This document shows, one piece after another, positions 20,201 through 32,240 of a DNA stretch of 64,000 bases; position 1 is the stretch's first letter, and the number at the start of each line of letters is the position of its first letter. This stretch comes from Polytrichum commune (lineage: Eukaryota > Streptophyta > Polytrichopsida > Polytrichales > Polytrichaceae), in assembly GCA_950295325.1 (NCBI GenBank), contig OX485803.1:36781554-36845553 (forward strand), in the 5' to 3' direction. The notes below the pieces were generated by a model. The model did not search any database. It was not told where the DNA came from and saw only the letters and a program-made list of their open reading frames with translations. The position numbers and the translations under genes are program-made.

Positions 20201-20929
20201 ATTGTTGGAATCTGGAAGCTGGTGGAGGCGATGCTTCAGCAATGGAATGCCACTCTCAAAGCAAGGCAGCACATTATCTCCAAAGTAGAACCTTTCCTGA
20301 AACCCATTGATCACTCAAACTGGTAAACGGAGACACATATATAAGTGTACAATAAAGACAATGAAATAAGTGGCAGTAAGTGCATGGGGTCCTTCCAAAA
20401 ACTAAACTAAAACTGCATAGTGAGAAATTTAGAAACAGATACATGCAATTAGCAACCTGAACAATGCTTCTTTTGACAAAGAAGTATTCGATTAGATGAT
20501 AATCATGCCTCACAAAGCAAACAGTCCTTCATCAACTATGCCATAGAATACAGAACAAGAGGCAAGAATTAGAGGATGAAGAAATACAAAAGACAAGCCA
20601 AAGCCTGTCATGGATGGAGGGCATGGATGTCAAAAATAACAAGGCTTGTGGGCCCACCCCTTGAGATGGGGATATTTGAAAGTATCCGGGCTAAAGTGAA
20701 GGCTGTTGCAATGTCTCCTTCATCTTCCATGCGCTCTAATGTCCCCGTAGGAAAAAATGGCAACACAAGAGTGAAGGACGAAACAAACATACGGGGTAAG
20801 GCGTAGATGATTGACAGCTGCTCAAAAATTACTGTTGGTGAGCTGAATGACGCCAAAAAGGCTACATGCTGACCACGAATGCCATGTGCATTAGGCACAA
20901 ACACGTTTGGAAATCCATCTGCAAATGTC
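20201..20929 (-). pseudogene. Ribose-phosphate pyrophosphokinase (PRPP synthetase, PRS3/4 type) gene fragment
   Basis: Two exon-like blocks on the minus strand: 20929-20614 and 20296-20201. The first reads from TFADGFPN through [39 protein letters not shown] and [22 protein letters not shown]. The second reads [11 protein letters not shown] to LPDSNN, with a GTGAGT donor. This is the N-terminal half of plant class II PRPP synthetase, which makes the precursor of nucleotides, His and Trp. The N-terminal ~45 residues and everything after LPDSNN, including the PRPP-binding VVIVDDLVQSGGT loop, are missing. Family alignment puts the first exon end at HALH, but the sequence there is CAT|CCATGA with no GT or GC donor and an in-frame stop two codons on. 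A working enzyme cannot come from this locus. Confidence 0.78.
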
Positions 20930-22480
20930 CTGCTCCACAGCATTACAGAAACTCATCATCAGAAGATGGCAGCCAGAAATTCACAAGTAGAACATGAGAC
21001 GAAGTCCATTTGATGTGATAGTTGAATAGAGTTTCGCACACTTGTGTTGCACTTCTCCCTCTGCTGCCAATCGTCAACAAATTGGCAGAAGAAAGGCCGA
21101 GCTGGACGCTGGATTCCAACAATGCGCGCCCCAGCAGCGACGACGGCCCAAGGTGTCCGAAACTTGGTGAGGCTTGAAAGAACGATGTAAATTGTTGGAG
21201 CTGGCGTTCAAAATTGTGGAGCAGCAGCAGCAGCGGCACAGCTCCATGGCTTCGATGGGGTTTTGGTTTGCCCAGAAATTGGAGTTTATACTCGCAATTA
21301 CTGCATCCCCAACTTCTTGGATTAGCCTCCTGTGAATGTGGGAATTGGGGGAAACTCTCAAATCATGTGATTTCTAAGCCGCCGAGCGAGACACAAACCC
21401 ACTACTGCTCAAGAAACTTTCCGGGCGATAGGTCAGGGAAGAAGAAGACGCAGCTGGGTGGTTTGATTTCGACTCTCCGAATCACAATTGTGTGAAAATT
21501 CGTTACTGTCGATTCTCCAACTTCAGCTGCCACCACAACTCTCGAGCGTCGCCGACTCGTAGGGTAATGAAGAAGATGGCGTAATTTTTTCAATGTAATT
21601 TCGGAACAGCATTTTAGAGGGAATACTGGACCAAATTCGTTAAGAAGACTATGGCTGGAACCGGAAGAAAATTTTCGATCGAAGCGTATGTGGCACGGGG
21701 AGTATTGCGGAAAGGGAAGAGAGAAGGAGGGTGTCGGAGGCAGTGGCTATGGCGAAACTGGAGAGACGAAAAGCAGCTTCAAGGAAACACGATGGTCAAA
21801 ATGACAGAACTACGTAGATTTTACGTAGATTGGTAGATTAACGGCGTTTTCGAGGTCTGAGTGGCGACGTGGCCTCACGAGAGGCCAGAACCCTGTTTTG
21901 GGTGCCATAGACTTCTTCTCGACAAGAAGGTATACACTCCAAAGATACAACAAGAGCGTCTCTCATTTAAAAAAAGATGCCACTGCATGGGCATCTAAAC
22001 CCAAAGAGGATGGCCAAGCATATACTTTTTCATGATCAGAAAACGCAGCATGGAAAGCCTACACTTAAAATTGTCCAATTTGGAAGAAAATGAGCACAAG
22101 AACACTCTCCAAGGATTCTTACAATACACGATGGGGGCACTTCATGTATCTTAGAAGCTGAGGGTCATAAAATTCAATCTAGCTACACCCTGCCCCATTA
22201 TTTTCAAATGCCCCAATTGGGAAACAAAATCAATCTACCTAAGACATCATAAGAAACTTGCAGGTACACAAACCAGACTTGATGAAGATAGAGCACTGAC
22301 TCAACAAAAAATATTTGTTGAAAAATGGGAAAAGATGAAAGAGCTTTGGAAGTCAAGGAAAATTATAGCCAAGATCGTACGTGGAGAAACTGTAGTACTT
22401 GAAGATGGGTCCAAAACCTAGTCATACAACATGATCAGAAGTCAGGTTATTTGAAGCAACATCAAGGGACACAACTCAAC
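20930..22480. other. Relatively GC-rich stretch upstream of the PRS fragment, then LINE-like sequence
   Basis: From 20930 to about 21900 the sequence is richer in GC than its surroundings and has overlapping frames on both strands, none matching the missing PRS N-terminus (VHLFYC-type). It could be promoter-like DNA carried with the fragments. A 6-bp-stem hairpin GGCCTC-ACGA-GAGGCC sits at 21871-21886. From about 21980 the sequence may belong to the 5' part of the downstream LINE, but no domain is recognisable. Confidence 0.4.
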
Positions 22481-22489
22481 CTCACAAGT

Positions 22490-25400
22490 CATGCCCCATT
22501 TTATGTGTTCGTTGGAATTGTAAAGGTTATTCTATGCATGACTATATTATAGTAGCAAGTATTTCCCCAACTATAGATCTATTATTCTTAGTAGAAACAT
22601 GGGGAAAAACATGGAATAGGACCTGCCTAAAGTCATTTTTCCACCGCATGAGATGGATTTTGCATCATACAATCCAACACTACTACTCAAGGACATGGCG
22701 GTATCGTTGTATTTATTAGGACATCTAGCTGCACATGGGTCTCACATTTCCCTCTTCTCACACGGACACACATTTGGATTAGGATCCACATGGATATAGG
22801 TCTCTCCACGGATATATATAGACACATGTTATTTTTCACCCTCTAGCACTGAAAGCTACAAATCTACAAATACAAACCCCTACACTTTTCTTTTCATCGA
22901 GTTTGTTTGATATCAATCTTTAGGGATTTTTTTTCTAGTAGGAGATTTTAATGCTCGAACAAGTTCTCACCAAGGACAAGACCTCCATCTTGACGACAAT
23001 GGCACCAACCTCCTAGAGGTTACTAGACCCCATTGGTTCAAAGAGTTTGGCAATATTGGCCATTACAATGCATTCGGTTGATTTTTTTTCTTTTTTAAAT
23101 TGTCCTTCTCCGGCTTTGTAATTCTTAATGAGGTACATAAGTGATGTCAAAATTTCACTTCTTTCTTTAGTAGGTGGGGCTAGTGTAGTTGACTACGTCA
23201 TAGGTGATCCCAACTCCCTTCATAATTATGTCTCCAATTTCTCCATAGATGGCCTTATCAACTAAAATGAGCCAATTGGTCCACTCAATTTAATGTAGGG
23301 AATGTGATGGGAATGTAATGATTGCTAGTTGGTACAAGAGAATACCCGTTGAGGGTTCTTAAAATACAACTCAACCATTCCAATACACCCACACATGTTT
23401 ATAAAACCATACAAATAATCAATTGTAATATGGAAGATCTCATCAATTATGACGGTACGGATTGTCTCATAATGGCCCAATTGGCTCATTTTAGTTGATA
23501 AGGCCATATAGGTAAAAAAAACAACTTGATTCAGACCACTACCCTCTCTTCTTCAATTTAGGTCATAGTATCAAGGCTTACATCTCACTCTAGTCAAGGT
23601 CAAGACCTCTAATCTAATCCTAAGAAAGCAAATTGATATGTTCTCAATGTCAAACATGAACTCATTTTTGTGCAAAGCCAAATATACACTTTATTAGATA
23701 ACCACACTCAAGCATGGCTACACTTCATATTGCGCACAACCCGACCTATCTTCTCCAAAAAGGTAGATAGTAAACAATGAGGCAGAGTGTCCAACACATG
23801 GTTTGATAGCGACAATCAAGAGGCCCGGAAAAATAATGCCTCCAAAGTGGCTTTTACAAAATACCATATGATGATTTGGTATAAGAAATGTTCCTACATG
23901 GAGCACAAACAAAATGAACTACATGCTCTACTCAAAAGTGACCCAAAATTGATTTGGAAAAGCTTTGGAGAAAAAGTTGATTCGACCCTCCCATTTATGC
24001 CACAAGGAGTAGATTATTGCACAAAACTATACACCTCAGGACAAAGTACCATTGCTCACTTTGTTTTGAGCATTCAGCTTCCTAATGTTTTAACAATAGG
24101 GAAAATTTGGGCCCATATGAAAGATTTAGCAAATCATAAAGCAGGAGATATCCATGGGTTAAAACTAAAGTTTCTAATATAGGTTGGAAATGATATGTGT
24201 CAACCAATCACATTGCTATTTAATTCGGTGGCTAAACAAGGTTACCCGGCTTCATGGATTATCAACATCATTCAAATGATCTTCAAATTTGGTGAAAGAC
24301 AGTCCTTGGTGAATTATAGGACCATAATGCTTGGAACAATCTTTGGCAAACTTTATGGCTTTGTTGTCCATAAAATGATTAGTCAATGGGCGAAATTGAA
24401 GTCTGGAGGGAAGGTAGATCCACTTTAGATCACACCCTCACATTACGTACTTTAATCGCACAAGAAATATTTGAGGTCGATGTCTCTATTCTTGTTTTGT
24501 TGATTTCAAAAAAACTTTTGACACAATTCCACATGACAAGCTTTGGGAATGCCTCCCATGATTAGGTGTACTACCTCAGTTACAAAAACATTGTACACCA
24601 CAATCTATTCAAAAGTTCGAATAAATGGCAACACACATGGTGAAGTAAAGTTTGACATTGGTGTTAAACAAAGATGTCCCCTCTCGCCCACACTATTTAG
24701 CTTGTACATTGATGAACTTGAAACATATTTGTATGGGATCAACATGGATTCTCCGTGTTTATTTAACACAATGGTTGCCATTATTCTTTATGCCAATAAT
24801 GTTGTTCTACTTTCTAAATCAAGAGTAGGCCTACAAAGGCTTTTGAACACGCTATGTAAGTTTTGCACTACTTGGAGCCTTGGAGCCTTGGAGACTAAAA
24901 TCATGATACTTGACCTCAACAAAAGCAAATTAAACCAAGAGGCATTTTACCTAGACAAAAACCAAATTGAGATCACTCATGAATACAAATACCTTGGATG
25001 GTTACTTTGAGCCATCTAGTAAAAGGCAAAGAATCATAGGTATGAAGCCTTGATGGGCACTTTAAGGAAAGAAGCAATAGTCAAAGTCACATGTCAGGAA
25101 CTTAAATCCCATCTATTCAGGGCTTTGGTGCTTTATACTTCCACATATGGCACTGAAATTTGGAGAGCTGCCTTGAAAAATACTCATTCAAACGTTTTCA
25201 AGAAGGGCATGAAGATGCATATGATGTCTCACAACAAAGTCCGTTCTTTGACTACCTATCATATTTTGTTGGACAAATTTGGAGAAATGCCCATAGAATT
25301 ATACACTCTCAACCTTACTATGGGTTTTCGACAATGGCTTGCCCACCGGTCCCCTCTTGGTAAGTCAGTAAACCAGCTTCACTCTCCTAACACCTGGCCA

Positions 25401-25775
25401 AACAATGATTTCACACCTAACACAAATCGACAACCATGTGGAAAACATCATAAATCTATCTCACTAGGACACCCATGACAACCCAACCACATCTAAAATA
25501 ACATATGATGATATCGAGGAAGCCTTTCTTGTTGAAGAGTTGAACTCTATCCATCTCTCAGGGAAGAAACTAGATTACCCCCACCTTGCGGATTTTCTCC
25601 AAATACAAATGTGAACTGTACTTGAAGCAACCAATGACACCACCACAACTCAAGATCGTTGCTACCCTCAAACCATAGATTAGCCATTGAAACTAGACGA
25701 TGGTTAACTATCCCTATCTCTAGAGATACTAGACTATGCCACTTTTGCAATGATCGCACTCCGTCACTCTAGAGA
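22490..25775 (+). pseudogene. Dead LINE retrotransposon A (endonuclease and reverse transcriptase)
   Basis: Non-LTR retrotransposon remnants lie in all three forward frames. The endonuclease start is near 22505-22620 (WNCKGYS, then LLFLVETW). The reverse transcriptase spans 24190-25010: NYRTIMLGTIFGKL, then DHTLTLRTLIAQE, then after a frame change CFVDFKKTFDTIPHDKLWECL, then GVKQRCPLSPTLFSLYIDEL, and the catalytic box as YANN where YADD is expected. Downstream near 25050-25330 is the typical LRALVLYTSTYGTEIW segment. A Cys-containing end RRWLTIPISRDTRLCHFC lies near 25690-25740, as in C-terminal zinc motifs of LINE ORF2. Many stops, frameshifts and the lost Asp residues show it is inactive. 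The ends and poly-A are not defined. Confidence 0.85.
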
Positions 25776-28700
25776 ATTAGTTGGTTTTAAACCATCGTGA
25801 TGTACTTTTAATCCCATTAACCCTTTCAACTTCATAAACTTGAAATCAATTTCATTTAATTGAGACACACGATCAAGTGCTTTGTCATTCAAATTCTTAC
25901 TTATAACAAATTGGACAAAGGTGGGTGAAACTCACTACCAAATGTCATGGTTATCAAAGATGCCAATCAAGGTTAATTCTATCATTGCTCATTTGATATA
26001 AGTGTAGATCACCATTCACTTGGACCTGTACATTGAATATCAAAGAGAAACAAAGTGCTCGCATAACATGTGCAGACACCCTTTTTTTAAGGGAAACAAT
26101 ATGTTTATTAGAGGAAAAGCATATTGCATAAATGAACTTAAAAATTAAATGAGAATTTCCACCAAATTGAAGTCGATGTTACTTTTGGTGCCTCCCCCTT
26201 TCTTTTCATAAATCTCGATTTTTTTTTTTTAATTATGTGAAGTTACCTTCATGATACGCCAAGCACGCTTTTGCAGTAGTGTCATCTTAAATAATCATTT
26301 TGCAATTCAAGCTTCAACTTTATGCAACAAATCATCAATCAAGAAAATAATTGTATATATGCTTACGAGGATAATACAAAAATATAAATTTCATGATAGA
26401 TATTGGAAGAGAAGCAAGATGATCTCCGATTACAGTTTAAAGATTGAGAATGCAAAGGCACAAAGTCGGCAAGGGGAAGGATGGGAAAGTGGAAGTGCAA
26501 TGAACACCAAATGTATGGGAAGACTCACTTTGAAGGCACACTAATTTTCACTTTAACAAAGGTTTGCAAATTACAAACCTTCACACACATCTCTCACTCC
26601 ATTCTCAAGGTTGTTAAAGACTCTTTTACCTTACGCTGTCACCTTCATGCCTCCCATGGAAGCATGATTTTCCATCAGTCCAGAGCAATACTTCTTGAGC
26701 CTATTTGTCAAGCCAATTACAAACTCCCTCTACCTTATTCCTATGTGTATATCTGATACACTACACTTTTTCATGTAAATAAACAAAAGCAAGTTTGAAA
26801 ATAAAGTCAATCAAAAAGATACATTAGTGCACAACACCTGAGCACGGGAGACCAATTCCCAATGTTCATGTGGATCATGGAGAATCTTGGCACTTGAACT
26901 TGTCCACTTCAACTGTTCATATTGCCTGTCCTATAACAAGATTTCACCAACAGACATTATTCACAACCAAAGACACTGCAAACAACACCGATTTCACCAC
27001 ACCAAGTAGATTAGTGTAACTTTCTATTCTTGGTTCAAACTTCTTTGGTGTGGGTCTGCATTGGATGGGGCTTGAGAAATAGGAATGCATTATGTACAGA
27101 ATGTTCATAATGGTTTGTAGTGCAACATTTAGAAGGGGACATTCTGCAAGGGAATTATCACATACAAAAGTACCTCTCCATCCATCCAACTTAAAAACTT
27201 GAAACCCTAAGGAGCTGACGCATTCCCAACCAGTTATGTAATTTAGCATATATGCAGTTTAGGGTTGATCAGAGAAAAAAATCCCTCATGTTGAGAAATA
27301 GAAATTAGAAATAATTCACATTTTTGTAGAATATTTTCACAATAATTATATTATACTGAATTTTCTAAATGGATATTTCCTTTGATCTATATGTATGATT
27401 TAGGCCACCCCCTTTCCAATCATTGATCAGGTATAGCACCAAGAACGCTTGATTCCCATAGTTGATAATTGCAGCACGTAAATATGCTTGCAAACTAAAC
27501 CTCACTGTCAACTTAACCACTAATGTTTGTCTAAGTTTACTTTTGATCATAACATATCAGCAATGATCATAGATTGATATTGTACTGTGGAAATAAGTTG
27601 CAAAAATAAGGTGGTCAGGAATGGGTCAGCTACCTTATAGGTTTGTGGCTGATTCATCTCAAATGACCTGGTCTAGACTAATGCAGTGTCTTCAAAACTA
27701 ATTCCGGTATCAGATGAACTTTAAAAAGCAACCTCCGGACTGCATACTATTTCAGGGCTTTCATGTTAGACGAATGAAATATGCTCAAATGTGACGATTG
27801 CAACATATTCTACCACATCCAATTTATATTAGGATTGAGTGTCAAGACATGAGAAGATTGAATGTCATGTCTCGGATGTGAAACTCCCATGACCTGCATC
27901 TTGGAAGGAAGATTGCTAGAACGTCTATCAAATCCATCTGTGAAATGCCTGAAGGAAGGGTATCCAGTTCTGGGCAACTGAGCTTATGTACACTGATAGT
28001 AATACTATGCAAATTCAAGAAGCAGCACCACCACTTACTTTGAGGCAGGATACATTGAACCCAGGATGGAAGAACTACCTAAATAGTGCTTCTAAAGGAA
28101 GGCTTATCCATTGCAGCTCGGGCAAGACTTGTACCATTCTGCTATATTTCACAAATAATAACCCAAGAATCTTGGTTTCTAAATCACTACTGCTGTAGTA
28201 AGCAGCAGAAGAGTTTCCAACAGGATGTAGAGACCATCCTTTTATTTGGAATAACCACCTCTTAAAAGAGAAATAGAGCAACCTCATCTGCTACTACACA
28301 AGCTGTGAACACCAATCACTGTCTGCTTGTCAGTGCATATGAACAATCATCATTCACCACCTGGTGTGAAGATAGGAAGCTGAGAATATGAAGGCCGTCT
28401 TCATAAATGTAAAATTGTTAATAAGTTGTATTGGTTTAAGAATCTGGCGATCTATGTTTACAAAGATAACTCAAATGTCAAAAATCATTCTGGGTCACAC
28501 AATCCAAGTGGCTCCCCAGTCAAAGAATTCCTAGGTATGTGTTTTATACCAGACCATTTGATTTTCAGTTCTCCTTTTAGGTCACGCCCCTAGACAAGAT
28601 TCTCAATCTCCAGAATCTTGGAATACCCTACATACTGTATACAGAGAAACATGGTTGATGTTCTGAGAGGACATTGAGTTTGGTCATGATGAAATTGAAG

Positions 28701-28978
28701 AGAAACTGGGATCAATTACACTTCCTTTTAACACCTTCCAGATCAATCAGCACCCACAGATGCAAGCCCGTTGTGAGGGCTGTTTGTTTAGTCAGTATAT
28801 GTGAAAACTCGAAAGGGAAATGCAGGAGAAAGGCAAACACAGGCCCACGATCCCTTGATCAACTATGAGATTGGTTTCCACAGCTAAACTAACCCTAAGA
28901 ATTGAGGAGAAGAAAAGTGCAGAAACAGACTCTACTGTTGATTGAGAAAAACTAATACTTTTGGTACCTGGCAATATA
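25776..28978. other. Intergenic, no gene recognised
   Basis: Only short unconserved frames are seen. A diverged repeat at 27612-27790 pairs with 2391-2620. A poly-T run lies near 26220. The last ~300 bases probably include the NMT 3' untranslated region, because the gene reads leftward and ends at 28979. Confidence 0.5.
27612..27790 (+). repeat. Dispersed repeat, copy 2 (paired with 2391-2620)
   Basis: It contains TAGGTTTGTGGCTGATTCAT, TCTAGACTAATGCAG and GCATACTATTTCAGGGC in the same order as 2391-2620. The class is unknown. Confidence 0.5.
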
Positions 28979-30286
28979 CTATAGGAGCACGAGACCCAGC
29001 TGGGAGGGTTTGAGTGGCGCTCGGAGGCGGTAGTTATAGAGGTAGTAGTGGAGTTGTCCATCACCCGGCCCAAATTTCAGCTCCTTGAGGAAGCTTTCGT
29101 TGTGCATGATGTCGAGGGCATTGAACACATCGTAGTCCTTCTGCTTGGCAACGATGAGCACGTCGTTCATGAGCTGCAGGAGCGGTGTCGACGTTGCAAC
29201 ATTGTAGTAGGAGTACGCTGCCTTGAGCAGCGAGTAGGTCTCATTGCCAATGATGGTGGATGGGAGCGTGTAGAAGCTCGAAAAATCGGTGATTTCATGC
29301 GATTCGGGATTCTCCACCACAAAGCTGTTGATCACATTCTCAATAGGGAGGAGCAGATACTCCACATCGTGCTCAGTGAAATGCGGCGCCACCTCAAACT
29401 GCCCTAGGTACTTTTGCAAGAGGCGGGTGACAGCAGGCACGTCTCTTCTCTCCATGGCCCTGAATCCTGGTGTCACTGGCTCCTCGGGCAGCCGATAGAG
29501 CTTAATTGTCCTGCTCATCGTCATCCTTGCAGCGAGCCTTGAGAATCCCACGTCGATCAATTTCTTCGGATTCAATGACCTGTGCCAGTACTGGCACGTC
29601 GCAATAGGAGTAGGCAGCACCACACCTGCGGTATAAGCCGCCTGCCATATATTCTCCAAGTGCACTCGTCTGGTCACCTCCTTAATCAACACCGGTGCGA
29701 GGCGCTTTGACCTCAACTTCTTGTGCACACATAAGAAATTGATCTCAGCCATCAAGACGATGGTATCATGTGCACGAATTTTAGCTGGAATCCCCGTGAT
29801 AAACGCCACGAGCTTCTTAGAGATCTTCGCCCTAACCCCAATATGCCAGCTCGGGAAGTATCCGGGGGGATTGAGAGCCCACCGCAGAAACTCGACTGAG
29901 TAATCAAACCTAAACATATTGTCATCATCCTCCACGTAGTTGTTCGTCAACAGCGTATAAACCTCCTTCATCGTCTTGTCGTCGGCCACATCACACGTGC
30001 ACCATTCATAGTTGCTCGGCAGGTTGTAAGGCTCCTGGCGAACTTCGGACAGCGGCTGTGGTGCCTCAATGGGGCCAGCAGTATCACTCCCTTCCTTGTA
30101 TTGCCCCACCGGTTGCGTGTCCCAGAACACATGCCGCCTCTCCAGCGCCATCGCCTTCTGCTTCTTACTTAAACCTTCAACGCTTCCCCCTCTTCCCATA
30201 GACATCAGACTCCCCTCCCCTGAGACACTCTCCTCTGATCCTCCCCCCATAGCCCCCTTGCTGTTGTTGCCTCCTGATCCCACCAT
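28979..30286 (-). CDS. NMT1: Glycylpeptide N-tetradecanoyltransferase (N-myristoyltransferase)
   Basis: An uninterrupted reading frame of 435 codons closely matches plant NMT1. The enzyme transfers myristate from myristoyl-CoA to the N-terminal glycine of proteins in the cytosol. A Ser/Gly-rich N-terminus of about 45 residues is followed by FWDTQPVGQ (54-62), the myristoyl-CoA binding region with [10 protein letters not shown] (181-190) and [20 protein letters not shown], and the second acyltransferase-fold half with [23 protein letters not shown]. It ends in LGLVLL, whose C-terminal carboxylate is the catalytic base in this family. I chose the ATG at 30284-30286. The frame stays open to 30358, but that extension contains CTTGTGCAG|GTG, a good acceptor, so the upstream part is probably the end of a leader intron. 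Full family length, with no damage seen. Confidence 0.95.
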   Translation of the reverse strand: MVGSGGNNSKGAMGGGSEESVSGEGSLMSMGRGGSVEGLSKKQKAMALERRHVFWDTQPVGQYKEGSDTAGPIEAPQPLSEVRQEPYNLPSNYEWCTCDVADDKTMKEVYTLLTNNYVEDDDNMFRFDYSVEFLRWALNPPGYFPSWHIGVRAKISKKLVAFITGIPAKIRAHDTIVLMAEINFLCVHKKLRSKRLAPVLIKEVTRRVHLENIWQAAYTAGVVLPTPIATCQYWHRSLNPKKLIDVGFSRLAARMTMSRTIKLYRLPEEPVTPGFRAMERRDVPAVTRLLQKYLGQFEVAPHFTEHDVEYLLLPIENVINSFVVENPESHEITDFSSFYTLPSTIIGNETYSLLKAAYSYYNVATSTPLLQLMNDVLIVAKQKDYDVFNALDIMHNESFLKELKFGPGDGQLHYYLYNYRLRAPLKPSQLGLVLL

Positions 30287-31140
30287 CGCTGGCCTCACAG
30301 AAGCAGCCCCGCCCGCATCACAACACAGCACCACACCTGCACAAGAAACGTCACACATAAGCCTCAGAATCTCTTCGACATGTGATGAGATGATGATGGT
30401 TCAGGAATGCGAATAACCTAGAGTTCCTCTCCCATACACTGCGTAACGTATTTTCCCTAAGCACATTACAAAACAGAGTTGGAGCCCCAATCGGCACTGC
30501 AAAAGAGGGATTGAAAATCCGGAAATGAGAGAGCAACCTAGGGGTGTTGCACCATCCCAAAGAGGAGATCCGAACAAAACAGAGCCCCGGACCACATCCA
30601 CAAGGAGGAAACCGAAAAGGATGCAAAAGACTCGCACAGAAGATAATTTGAAATGCAACATAACCTAAGGATACGGCACCATCTCCTAAGCCAAACACAG
30701 CCTAACTTAACTTCAACCGAATCTACAAGAATTGCTTAAAAAATACGCAGGAGAAGCGGACAGAAACGCAGAAAAGACTATGTATTCGCCAAGTAAGGGC
30801 GATCTAAGTTAGAAGTGTGGCAAAGGAAGCAATACGCACAACACAAAACAAGGTACGAGAAGTGCTGTTAATGAACAAAGCACCTGAGCATCCTCTGGCG
30901 GGAGGAAAATGGTGAAGAAGAGAGAGAGAGAGAGATAATGCGCAAGGAAGGGCAGATGGTCGCAAGGGGTGTGAGTGTGAGGAGACGACGAGAAGGTCAA
31001 AGGGTGTGTGAGTGAAGTCTCTTGGTCTCTCTGTCTCTCTCTCTCGCACTTGGCTTTGCTTCCCACTTCCTAGGGTTAGGGTTTGGAGACTAGTAGTGTC
31101 CACATGGCTACAATCGTTCATCTCTTTATTGTGGGGTACT
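30287..31140 (-). promoter_or_regulatory. NMT 5' leader (with probable intron) and promoter
   Basis: A probable leader-intron acceptor (minus-strand CTTGTGCAG) lies just upstream of the start codon. The first leader exon is likely in 30840-31060, where GA/CT microsatellites occur (30917-30935 and 31027-31045). A telo-box, AAACCCTAACCCTA on the gene strand, lies at 31071-31084. Telo-boxes are typical of plant housekeeping promoters. The exact transcription start and donor were not fixed. Confidence 0.55.
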
Positions 31141-31369
31141 TAAATGATGTCGATGGGACACCTACGTGTCATTCAAGCATTGGGATTGAAATTGGTTGTC
31201 AAAAAATGGTTAGCTTCTAAATATGTGGATAGAACATGATTGGTTTAAGGAAAAATTAATTTGAAATAATGTGGCATGCATTAAAGAGAAGAAAGAGTGT
31301 ACTTATCAACTCTATCTACACTCTTTATGATGTTTAAGGTGAGTGTGCCCCCCAATATGTGAAGGTTTC

Positions 31370-32240
31370 ATGGTCATGTTCCATGAAGGGCCAAGGCATT
31401 TGAACAACATAAGTGGCAACATCCATGTATCAGTGTTTTGACAACAAGTTGATGAATGTCGATATGTAAGGAACCCTTGAGTTTTGGGGATGACACATAT
31501 GGAGTGTTTCCACCTCCATTCAATAGGTTTAGCTCGTTCAATTAAAACAATATCATGTGGCAATTTTAACTTTTAACATTCCTTGTCATATGTCGATCCC
31601 TCATGGAACATATCATGTTCCATGTAGACATCCAAACAACATGGCGACATCATTGGGTGTTGACTTATGATAAGGATTTAGGTAGCGAGAGTTGATGAAT
31701 TGTCAATTTGCAAGGAAACCCCTAGATTTAAAGGTTTGCATCCATGTCCACTAGGGTTAACTCATCCATTTCTAAACAATCATTTGACAATTTCAACCCT
31801 AAAGATTTTGCCAATATCTTTCAATTTTAATGGACGTCATCATCCAAGGTTTCAACATTCCATGAAGATATTTGTGCAACATGGTGACATTACCCAAGTG
31901 CATGTTTTTTATGTGTTGGTAACAAGAGTTAATGAAGTGTCATTTTGCAAGGAAGCATCCCACTTCGAATTACGGAATTGACACATATGGAGGGTTTGTA
32001 GAAAAGGTTAGCTCGTCGAACTATAGAACGTCACATGGCAACTTACTTTCTCAATAACTCTTTGTCAATTTGCCCCATTTACGAGTGATTATATCATGGC
32101 TTTGTCATTTGGGGTTCTAGCATCCCCGTGAAACATGGCCCTTAGACACCTCCCTTGCATTGGACACTTGGCGCATTGTCATATCTAGGATTTGAGAACA
32201 AAACTAATACTACATGGGCACATCCAATAAGGTACACAAG
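31370..32240 (+). repeat. Degenerate tandem repeat, ~240-bp period, three to four units
   Basis: The anchor TTCCATG(A/T)AG recurs at 31379, 31618 and 31858, spacings of 239 and 240. Within units the same order of motifs returns: AACAACATGG-like, TTGATGAAT-like with a TGTC(A/G)AT block, CAAGGAA, GACACATATGGAG in two units, GGTT(A/T)AGCTC(G/A)TC, then CA(T)GTGGCAA-like. A fourth, weaker unit starts near 32120. Identity between units is modest, so the array is old. No conserved protein is seen. Confidence 0.7.

Noticed and set aside
20943-21361. Minus-strand frames upstream of the PRS block as its N-terminal exon
   Set aside because: None contains the conserved VHLFYC...ELA segment, and they end in stops before the TFADGFPN block.
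21871-21886. GGCCTC-ACGA-GAGGCC hairpin as a Helitron 3' end for the gene-fragment segment
   Set aside because: No CTRR follows at the expected distance on either strand and no matching TC start was found.
30287-30358. NMT start 24 codons upstream
   Set aside because: The extension contains a strong splice acceptor and reads Cys-rich unconserved residues; the downstream ATG fits better.
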